A stretch of DNA of 64,000 nt from Novosphingobium endophyticum (GTDB lineage Bacteria; Pseudomonadota; Alphaproteobacteria; Sphingomonadales; Sphingomonadaceae): the NCBI RefSeq assembly GCF_014640675.1, contig NZ_BMHK01000008.1:62001-126000 (forward strand), written 5' to 3'. Below the pieces are notes generated by a model, which saw only the letters and a list, made by a program, of their open reading frames with translations, did not search any database and was not told where the DNA came from. Below are positions 9,080 through 17,523 of the stretch, piece by piece. Position numbers and translations under genes: made by a program. Numbering within the stretch: the first letter of the stretch is position 1; the number at the start of each line of letters is the position of its first letter.

Positions 9080-9469
9080 ATGATTGCGGGCGCGGGGGAG
9101 CTTGTCACGCGTGTGACGGCGATGCCGGCTGACCTCAATCCTTACGGCGGCGTCTTCGGCGGTTGGTTGATGAGCCAGCTTGCCCTTGGCGCCAGTTCGC
9201 TGGCGACGCGGCGCACCGGTCGAAAGGCGATCCTCGTCGGCGCCACCAATTTCTCGTTTCCCGATGCCATGGCTGTCGGGGGCGAACTTTCGGTCTACGC
9301 CGCGATAAAGCGCGTGGGCCGCACCTCTGTTCTCATTGCCGCGCAAGGTATCGGTCGCGCGCGCAGCAGCGAGGACCGAATCGAAGTTGCCCGGGGCCAC
9401 TTCACGTTCGTGGCGTTGGATGAAAATGACCGTCCCTGTGCGGTCCAATTAAGAGATTTGATGGAGTAA
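9080..9469 (+). CDS. hot-dog-fold acyl-CoA thioesterase, YciA-like
   Basis: The 129-residue protein matches the YciA/acyl-CoA hydrolase pattern, with an N-terminal MPADLNPYGGVFGGWLMSQ helix start and the ILVGATNFSFPDAMAVGGELSVYA strand region. These hot-dog enzymes hydrolyse acyl-CoA thioesters in the cytoplasm. In YciA proteins the motif reads NxxGDIFGGW and the aspartate is considered catalytic. Here that position is glycine (YGGVFGG), so activity may be altered. The ATG at 9080 lies one base after the pdhC stop, and lpdA begins two bases after this gene, so it sits inside the E2-E3 transcription unit. Confidence 0.8.
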   Translation: MIAGAGELVTRVTAMPADLNPYGGVFGGWLMSQLALGASSLATRRTGRKAILVGATNFSFPDAMAVGGELSVYAAIKRVGRTSVLIAAQGIGRARSSEDRIEVARGHFTFVALDENDRPCAVQLRDLME

Positions 9470-9471
9470 GC

Positions 9472-10887
9472 ATGTCCGAACAATACGACGTCATCGTTCT
9501 CGGTTCCGGCCCCGGCGGCTACGTCTCGGCTATCCGCTGTGCACAGCTTGGCCTGAAGACGGCCATCGTCGAGCGCGAGCTGCTGGGCGGCATCTGTCTC
9601 AACTGGGGCTGCATCCCGACCAAGGCGCTGCTGCGTTCGGGCGAGATGTTCCACCAGATGAAGCACGCCAAGGACTATGGCCTGGCGGCCGAGAACATCA
9701 CGGCCGACCTCGACGCCGTGGTCAAGCGTTCGCGCGGGGTCGCATCGCAGCTCAACAAGGGCGTGACGCACCTGATGAAGAAGAACAAGATCGCCGTGCA
9801 CATGGGCACCGGCAAGCTCGTCGCGCCGGGCAAGTTGGAAGTCGTGGGCGAGAAGGGCACCGAGACGCTCGAGGCCAAGCATATCATCATCGCCACCGGC
9901 GCCCGCGCGCGTGACCTGCCCAAGGCCAAGGCTGACGGCGAGCGGATCTGGACCTACCGCCACGCGATGACGCCCAAGGAAATGCCGAGCAAGCTGCTGG
10001 TCATCGGCTCGGGCGCGATTGGCATCGAGTTCGCCAGCTTCTACAACGACATGGGCGCGGACGTGACCGTGGTGGAGATGCTGAACCGCATCGTTCCGGT
10101 GGAAGACGCCGATGTTTCCACCTTCCTCGAAAAGGCGCTCACGAAGCAGGGCATGAAGATCATGACCAGCGCCAACATCGGGACGATCGAAGCGGCCAAG
10201 TCCGGCGTGAAGGTCGCGATCAAGGACAAGGGCGGCAAGGAAGAAACCACCGAGTTCAGCCACGTCATCGTCGCCATCGGTATCGTGCCGAATGTCGAGA
10301 ACATCGGCCTGGAAGATCTCGGCATCGAGCCGGACAAGCGCTTCCACATCAAGGTGGACGGCTATGGCCGCACCAACGTCAAGGGCGTCTGGGCCATCGG
10401 CGACTGCGTCGAAGGCCCGTGGCTGGCGCACAAGGCGAGCCACGAAGGCGTCACTGCCGCAGAGGCCATTGCGAAGGAGATGGGCAACAAGGACGTCCAC
10501 CCGCATCCGCTGGACCGCAACAACATCCCCGGCTGCACCTACTGCCACCCGCAGATCGCCTCCGTCGGCATGACCGAGGCCAAGGCGAAGGAAGCCGGGT
10601 TCGAGGTCAAGGTCGGCAATTTCCCGTTCATCGGCAACGGCAAGGCCATTGCCCTGGGCGAGCCGGAAGGCTTCATCAAGACCGTGTTCGACGCCAAGAC
10701 CGGCGAACTGCTCGGCGCGCACATGATCGGTGCTGAAGTGACCGAACTGATCCAGGGCTATGTCGTGGGCAAGACGCTGGAAACCACCGAGGCCGAACTG
10801 ATGAACACTGTATTCCCGCACCCGACGCTCTCGGAAATGATGCACGAATCGACGCTTGCCGCTTACGGGCGCGCCTTGCACATCTGA
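9472..10887 (+). CDS. lpdA: dihydrolipoyl dehydrogenase (E3)
   Basis: At 471 residues this FAD flavoprotein reoxidises the dihydrolipoyl group of 2-oxoacid dehydrogenases with NAD+. The FAD-binding GSGPGGYVSAIR is at residues 11-22, the redox disulfide is C42/C47 in GICLNWGCIPTK, and the NAD-binding GSGAIGIEFASFY lies in the middle. The C-terminal catalytic dyad is in HPTLSEMMHE. The start has GGAG at 9463-9466, and the gene is coupled closely to the upstream thioesterase gene. Adjacency to pdhC indicates service to the pyruvate dehydrogenase complex. Confidence 0.96.
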   Translation: MSEQYDVIVLGSGPGGYVSAIRCAQLGLKTAIVERELLGGICLNWGCIPTKALLRSGEMFHQMKHAKDYGLAAENITADLDAVVKRSRGVASQLNKGVTHLMKKNKIAVHMGTGKLVAPGKLEVVGEKGTETLEAKHIIIATGARARDLPKAKADGERIWTYRHAMTPKEMPSKLLVIGSGAIGIEFASFYNDMGADVTVVEMLNRIVPVEDADVSTFLEKALTKQGMKIMTSANIGTIEAAKSGVKVAIKDKGGKEETTEFSHVIVAIGIVPNVENIGLEDLGIEPDKRFHIKVDGYGRTNVKGVWAIGDCVEGPWLAHKASHEGVTAAEAIAKEMGNKDVHPHPLDRNNIPGCTYCHPQIASVGMTEAKAKEAGFEVKVGNFPFIGNGKAIALGEPEGFIKTVFDAKTGELLGAHMIGAEVTELIQGYVVGKTLETTEAELMNTVFPHPTLSEMMHESTLAAYGRALHI

Positions 10888-10958
10888 CGGCTGCCGCGGG
10901 ACCGGCCCCGGACCGGAAAAGGGGCGCGTTCCTGGGAGCGCGCGCCATTCTTGTAAGG

Positions 10959-11282
10959 TCAGGCAGGGCCGGACGAGCGAACGATGTGCTCGAAGACCGC
11001 GATGTGCAGCGGCGCGGAAAACTTGCAGCCGACGCTATTCTCGCTCTGCCAGACGATTTGTGCGCTCAGGATCTGCATGCCGGGGATTTTGAGGCGCAGC
11101 GGCATGTCCGGCCGTGCAGCGGGAAACCATGCGATACGAAATCCGCAGGCAGAAAGGTCCTCCAGTCGTACCTTCTTCCACGGGCGCGTACCCTGGCGCG
11201 CATCGCACACGAGCGCGACTCCGGCGCGCGCTGAACGTGAAACGTGCCGCCCGTCGCGGCCCGCGATGCGTTCGTAGAGCAA
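10959..11282 (-). CDS. PilZ domain protein
   Basis: The small 107-residue protein consists of a single PilZ domain. It has an RxxxR-type motif (RHVSR, residues 12-16) and the [D/N]xSxxG motif (DLSACG), the two elements that bind cyclic di-GMP. Such stand-alone PilZ proteins act as c-di-GMP receptors for motility, adhesion or polysaccharide secretion, but the partner is unknown here. The start is a TTG at 11282 with a well-spaced AGGAG upstream on this strand. It converges with lpdA across 71 bases and is divergent from acsA. Confidence 0.8.
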   Translation of the reverse strand: MLYERIAGRDGRHVSRSARAGVALVCDARQGTRPWKKVRLEDLSACGFRIAWFPAARPDMPLRLKIPGMQILSAQIVWQSENSVGCKFSAPLHIAVFEHIVRSSGPA

Positions 11283-11548
11283 TTGGGGACTCCTGGCTGA
11301 TCGGAAATCCCTTTGGCTGCCAGCAGGTTACCAACGGGTTATCGTGGACGGGTTTATTGTCTCACGAAATCGACGGACACATCCTTTCCCGCGCTCGTCC
11401 CGGATTGTGATTGCCGCAGGATATGCCCCAAAGAGCGTCGGAAATGGGTCGCAAATCTGCGGCCATTGGCTAATGTTCCTGTGAACCCGTCGACTGTGCT
11501 GGTGGAACACAGGGTTCGGAAGGCTCCACCGTAGGAGATTCAGAAAAC

Positions 11549-13498
<1,950 letters not shown>

Positions 13499-13504
13499 GA
13501 ACGG

Positions 13505-13539
13505 CGCGGCAAGAGCGCCTCAATAGCGCTCTTGCCGCG
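13505..13539. terminator. bidirectional hairpin terminator between acsA and ugd
   Basis: A perfect 14-bp inverted repeat has arms at 13505-13518 and 13526-13539 with a 7-base loop (core GGCAAGAGCGC). It lies six bases after acsA and ends just before the stop of the convergent ugd gene. There is no long T-run, so it may act as an mRNA 3' end stabiliser or a factor-assisted terminator in both directions. Confidence 0.75.
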
Positions 13540-13543
13540 GGCC

Positions 13544-14854
13544 TCAGCCCCGACCGACCGAAGAGTATTCGAAGCCTGCCGCGCGGACGAAGTCCGGCTT
13601 GTAGATGTTGCGCAGGTCCACCAGCACGGGCGCCTTGGCAAGCTGCTTGACGCGCTCCAGATCGAGCGCGCGGAAAGCGTCCCATTCGGTGACGAGAACA
13701 ACCCCATCGGCGCCTTCGATCGCCGTGTAGGGATCCTTGCACATCTCGACCTCGGGCATCAGGGGCGCGGCCAGTTCCATGCCTTCCGGGTCGTAGGCGG
13801 TAACCGCGACCCCCGCGTCCATGAGCGTCTGCGCGATGGCGATCGAGGGGCTGTCGCGCATGTCATCGGTGTTCGGCTTGAACGTCAGGCCCAGCATGGC
13901 GACCCGCTTGCCCCGGGCCGCATCCATCCCCCCCAGCGCCTCGATCACCTTGCGCCCCATCGCGCGTTTGCGGCTGTCGTTGACCTTGGCCACGGCCTCG
14001 ACAATCCGCAGAGGGCTGTCGTAGTCCTCCGCCGTCTTGAGCAGGGCCAGCGTGTCCTTGGGGAAGCACGAACCGCCATAGCCCGGCCCCGCATGAAGGA
14101 ATTTCGATCCGATGCGGTTGTCGAGACCGATGCCGCGCGCCACGTCCTGGACGTCGCCACCGACCTTCTCACACAAGTCCGCGACTTCGTTGATGAAGGT
14201 GATCTTGGTCGCGAGGAAGGCGTTGGCCGCATACTTGGTAATCTCGGCGGAGCGCCGGCTGACGAACAGGAGTGGCGATTCGTTGAGGAACAGCGGCCGA
14301 TAGACCTCGCGCATGACTTCGCGGCCGAAATCGTCCTCCGCGCCGATGACGATGCGATCCGGCCGCTTGAAATCGCCGATAGCGGCGCCTTCACGCAGGA
14401 ATTCGGGATTGGAAACCACCGCAATCCGGTATCGCGTGCCGCTCTCGCGAATGATGCGCTCGACTTCGTCGCCCGTGCAGACGGGTACGGTCGACTTGGT
14501 GACAACCACGGCATCGTTCGTCAGGTGCTCGCCAACCTCGCGCGCCACGGCATAGACGAACGAAAGGTCCGCGTGACCGTCCCCGCGCCTCGATGGCGTT
14601 CCCACGGCGATGAAGACTGCGCTGGCGCCGCCTATTCCTTCGGCCAGATCGGTCGTGAAAGACAGCCGCCCGGCCTTGACGTTGTTCGCCACCAGAGCTT
14701 CGAGACCCGGCTCGTATATCGGCATCACGCCGTCGCGCAGCCGATCGATCTTTGACTGATCCTTGTCGATACAGACGACCTCATGCCCGAAATCGGCGAA
14801 ACAGGCGCCCGAAACCAGGCCCACATAGCCCGAACCAACCATCGCGATCTTCAT
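13544..14854 (-). CDS. ugd: UDP-glucose 6-dehydrogenase
   Basis: The 436-residue enzyme oxidises UDP-glucose to UDP-glucuronate in two NAD-dependent steps, for exopolysaccharide or lipid synthesis. The N-terminal NAD fold begins MKIAMVGSGYVGLVSG. The central part has the catalytic cysteine C263 in GPGYGGSCFPKD, and the C-terminal UDP-binding domain includes GLTFKPNTDDMRDSP. Length is typical. It is convergent with acsA and divergent from the deacetylase-like gene. The latter could be connected functionally through polysaccharide metabolism, though that is only context. Confidence 0.95.
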   Translation of the reverse strand: MKIAMVGSGYVGLVSGACFADFGHEVVCIDKDQSKIDRLRDGVMPIYEPGLEALVANNVKAGRLSFTTDLAEGIGGASAVFIAVGTPSRRGDGHADLSFVYAVAREVGEHLTNDAVVVTKSTVPVCTGDEVERIIRESGTRYRIAVVSNPEFLREGAAIGDFKRPDRIVIGAEDDFGREVMREVYRPLFLNESPLLFVSRRSAEITKYAANAFLATKITFINEVADLCEKVGGDVQDVARGIGLDNRIGSKFLHAGPGYGGSCFPKDTLALLKTAEDYDSPLRIVEAVAKVNDSRKRAMGRKVIEALGGMDAARGKRVAMLGLTFKPNTDDMRDSPSIAIAQTLMDAGVAVTAYDPEGMELAAPLMPEVEMCKDPYTAIEGADGVVLVTEWDAFRALDLERVKQLAKAPVLVDLRNIYKPDFVRAAGFEYSSVGRG

Positions 14855-14952
14855 GCCATTGCCACCATTGTCATACGCTCAAGGACCCGTTGAGCTTCTT
14901 CAGGAAATTCGTTCCCTAGGCGAACAGGGCGGCGAATTTCCACTCTTGTTTT

Positions 14953-14980
14953 TTGCATGTGCGAAAACCCGCGATAAGAT
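14953..14980 (+). promoter_or_regulatory. candidate promoter for the deacetylase-like gene
   Basis: TTGCAT (14953-14958) and TAAGAT (14975-14980) are separated by 16 bases in an AT-richer patch of the 494-base gap between ugd and the deacetylase-like gene. They would give a transcript with a leader of about 360 bases that includes the small ORF ending at 15352. This is a visual match only. The remainder of the gap shows a short inverted repeat GCTCAA/TTGAGC near 14877-14895 and nothing else I can support. Confidence 0.3.
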
Positions 14981-15169
14981 GTTGCAAAGCAGCGGCAAAC
15001 GCTTCGCATCGGCTGGCGCCTGAACGCTGGATCGATCTTGGTCAGGAGGATGACGAAAGAGCAAGGATGCGAACTTCAGGCTCCGGCACCCACTTTGACA
15101 GGCGACCATCCTGGCAGGACACCGCAAAGACAACCGGAATTTTACCATTCCCGGTTAGGGAAGGCGGGA

Positions 15170-15352
15170 ATGGCTAGCGAAGTATATTCGATGCAACGCG
15201 TGTTCCAGAACGCCGGGAAGGCCGCTTTCGGGGAGGATTTTCCGAAGCAGGCCGGCGAGCCCTTGAATGATCTGGGGCGACATCCGCTTGTGTCTCTGGA
15301 TGCCTTGGCCCCCCTCGCGGCATCGCTCTCGCCCGGCGGCGTCGCGTCATGA
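15170..15352 (+). CDS. possible small ORF overlapping the deacetylase-like start
   Basis: This 60-codon ORF begins MASEVYSMQRVFQNAG and ends with TGA inside the ATGA that starts the next gene, the geometry of translational coupling. The frame is open further back, with other possible starts at 15038 (TTG) and 15050 (ATG). A purine-rich AGGGAAGGCGGGA precedes the 15170 ATG. I recognise no domain. It could be a real coupled small protein, a leader that tunes the next gene, or chance in a GC-rich genome. Confidence 0.3.
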   Translation: MASEVYSMQRVFQNAGKAAFGEDFPKQAGEPLNDLGRHPLVSLDALAPLAASLSPGGVAS

Positions 15353-16326
15353 CGGCCGTGTATATCACCATCGACACGGAATACGCCGCTGGCTTCGCCG
15401 CGCGTGGCGTCCTCAGCGCAGCGGACCGACGCGAGAACTTTCGCTTGTCGATCGAGGGGCGGACGGACAGCGGGTGCGCGGGCATCGGCTATCAAATGGA
15501 TGTCTTTGAACGTCACGGCCTCAAGGCAGTCTTTTTCGTCGATCCGATGCCGGCGCTCGTTTGGGGCATTGAGGCAATTACGGATGTCGTCGGGCCCATC
15601 ATCGACCGTGGGCATGATGTGCAGTTGCATGCCCATAGCGAATGGCTGGCCCTTTCCGGCTCGCAAAACCCGTTAGGCGGTCGAACTGGCCAGAATATGG
15701 CCGATTTCACATTTGAGGAGCAATGTGAGATTCTTGCCTATGCCAGTCAGGCGCTGGTCGCGGCGGGGGCCCAAAAACCGGTTGCGTTCAGGGCGGGCAA
15801 TTACGGAGCGAACGACGACACGCTACGCGCTCTTGCAGAGATTGGCATTGCGTACGATTCCAGCCACTGTCCGGGTATCGCGAACTCAGCCTGTCGCATT
15901 TCGCTCGGCCCAGAAGATCGCCTGCCGCTCAGACATTGCGGGGTAACGGAGGTGCCGGTGGGATGCATTGCCGGAGCCGTCAATGGCCTGCGGCATTTTC
16001 AACTGACCGCGCTGACAGACCGCGAGATGGTCGCCGCCTTGCGACACGCCCGCGACGAGAAACAGCCCAGCATCACGCTTGTCTCTCACAGCTTTGAGCT
16101 GCTCAGTCGCGACAGGCGTAGTGTGAACCACATTGTCAAAAGACGCTTTGAAAGGTTCTGTGCAGCCTTGTCGGGGCTTGAGGGGGTGGGTCACGCGACG
16201 TACCGGAGCGCGCCCCCGACGCCATTCGCCGGCAAGGTTGCCGAGCCCTTGCCGCCCAGCATGCTGCGAACCGGGCTACGTTATGCCGAACAGGCCATTG
16301 CCAATGTCGTGTATGGTGCCAGGTAG
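15349..16326 (+). CDS. polysaccharide deacetylase-like (NodB-homology) protein
   Basis: The 325-residue protein starts with a strand carrying the metal/catalytic aspartates (ITIDTEYAAG). It then has GHDVQLHAHSEW, which fits the HxxxH-type metal motif of carbohydrate esterase family 4, and FRAGNYGAND, matching the RxGxY motif. This is the WalW-like branch of polysaccharide deacetylases. No signal peptide is evident, so a cytoplasmic or membrane-associated role is likely. The substrate is unknown. The start is the ATGA overlap with a small upstream ORF. Base composition is slightly less GC-rich than its neighbours. The 108-base gap after it holds only a weak 6-bp inverted repeat. Confidence 0.75.
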   Translation: MTAVYITIDTEYAAGFAARGVLSAADRRENFRLSIEGRTDSGCAGIGYQMDVFERHGLKAVFFVDPMPALVWGIEAITDVVGPIIDRGHDVQLHAHSEWLALSGSQNPLGGRTGQNMADFTFEEQCEILAYASQALVAAGAQKPVAFRAGNYGANDDTLRALAEIGIAYDSSHCPGIANSACRISLGPEDRLPLRHCGVTEVPVGCIAGAVNGLRHFQLTALTDREMVAALRHARDEKQPSITLVSHSFELLSRDRRSVNHIVKRRFERFCAALSGLEGVGHATYRSAPPTPFAGKVAEPLPPSMLRTGLRYAEQAIANVVYGAR

Positions 16327-16434
16327 GGTGGGGATCAGTATGGACGTCCTTACACTTGCGCAACGCTCCCGAATCCCTCGCCGAGGCGGCCTTGTGGTGG
16401 GACCCTCAAGCAGCCCGCGACGCGGGGTCCGCTC

Positions 16435-17523
16435 TCAGTCAAGACCGAGGGCCGTACGGATCGCGTGCCAGGACAGCAGCTTGAAGTTTTGCGCGTCGGG
16501 TGCGTTGTCTCCGTCCTGCGCGGCGAACAGGCCCTCGGGAAAGGCCGGCCCGAAATCGCCGAGCGCAATTTCGATGCCATCGGTGTCGCTGGTGCCGTCG
16601 ATCGCGCCGCCCCGGATGCGAAATCGGCCGGCGAGCCGCGCGGTCTGGAGATCGAAGAGCGCATAGGCATTGTCGCCCTGGCTCGAAGCGACCAGCCAGC
16701 CCTTGCCATCCGCCCCGCGCGCGACGGCGAGGCCTTCCACGTCATCGACGAGACCATCCTCGTCCCTCACACGGGCAAAAGCCTCCGCCCCGAGCGTCTC
16801 GCGATCGAGCGGTACTTTCCAGATGCCGATGTCCTCTTCGGCGACATAGAGCGTGCGGGCGGCGTCATCGACCACGCAGCCTTCCGACTGCGTTGCGAGC
16901 TTCACGTCGCGCAGATGCATGGCCGCGACGCTGCCGCCCTGTTCGACAAGCGCGCCCTCGGCGACTGTGCCGTCCTTGAGCACGACGTAAGCGCGCGCCA
17001 GTTCGCCGGCCCTGAGCGGACCGCCCATGCAGAAGCCGTAGGCCTCGGCCGGGGCATGGCCGGGCGGCAGGAAGGTGACCGCGCCGAGGCTGGAGAGCTT
17101 GCCGCTCGCGCCGCCGAGCATGAAGAGCGCGATGCGCGGCACGGCTCGGTCGGTGCGGTCGCTGGCCGCGACGAGGATGCGGCGCGAGCCATCGGCCATC
17201 GTGACTTCGCGCAAACCGACATTGTTGAGCGCGCCTGCTGCGACGAAATCGCGCACCTTGCCATCGAGGCCGTAGACGTAGAGCCCCGCCTTCTTGTCTG
17301 TGCCGACGATCAGGCTCGCGCCGGGATCGGCCGCATTGCGCCAGATCGCCGGATCGTCCGCCGCGTCGTCGTTGGCGGTGCCGACGGGGACGGTCTCGGC
17401 CATGGCCGGGACATCGACCGCCGGGAGGTAAGCCTTGGACGCCGAGGTGGTGGCGCAGGCCGAAAGCAGGATGGCGGGGAGCAGTGCTCCCGGCCCGTAT
17501 TGCGTTATGTTGCGACCCTTCAT
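16435..17523 (-). CDS. 3-phytase, beta-propeller (BPP) family, lipoprotein
   Basis: The 362-residue exported enzyme probably removes phosphate from phytate (inositol hexakisphosphate). A lipoprotein signal (LLSAC, acylated C23) is followed by the calcium-binding propeller blades. Motifs include DDPAIW at 56-61, NNVGLREV, QSEGCVVDD, ARTLYVAEEDIGIWK, SSQGDNAYALF and GTSDTDGIEI, the recurring signature of beta-propeller phytases. Its ATG overlaps the stop of the upstream TonB receptor by one base (TGATG), so the pair is translationally coupled. Such receptor-phytase pairs are known in aquatic proteobacteria. A PHO-box-like sequence upstream of the pair predicts phosphate-starvation control. Confidence 0.9.
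   Translation of the reverse strand: MKGRNITQYGPGALLPAILLSACATTSASKAYLPAVDVPAMAETVPVGTANDDAADDPAIWRNAADPGASLIVGTDKKAGLYVYGLDGKVRDFVAAGALNNVGLREVTMADGSRRILVAASDRTDRAVPRIALFMLGGASGKLSSLGAVTFLPPGHAPAEAYGFCMGGPLRAGELARAYVVLKDGTVAEGALVEQGGSVAAMHLRDVKLATQSEGCVVDDAARTLYVAEEDIGIWKVPLDRETLGAEAFARVRDEDGLVDDVEGLAVARGADGKGWLVASSQGDNAYALFDLQTARLAGRFRIRGGAIDGTSDTDGIEIALGDFGPAFPEGLFAAQDGDNAPDAQNFKLLSWHAIRTALGLD

Noticed and set aside
10921..10946. GGCGCG/CGCGCC repeat after lpdA as a terminator
   Set aside because: The stem is only 6 bp with a 12-base loop and no convincing T-run.
11494..11512. CTGTG-N9-CACAG before acsA as a CRP-type site
   Set aside because: The half-sites and spacing do not match TGTGA-N6-TCACA, and no promoter is recognisable next to it.
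13532..14755. 407-codon open frame opposite ugd
   Set aside because: It is antisense to ugd, which has all catalytic motifs; the opposite frame has none.
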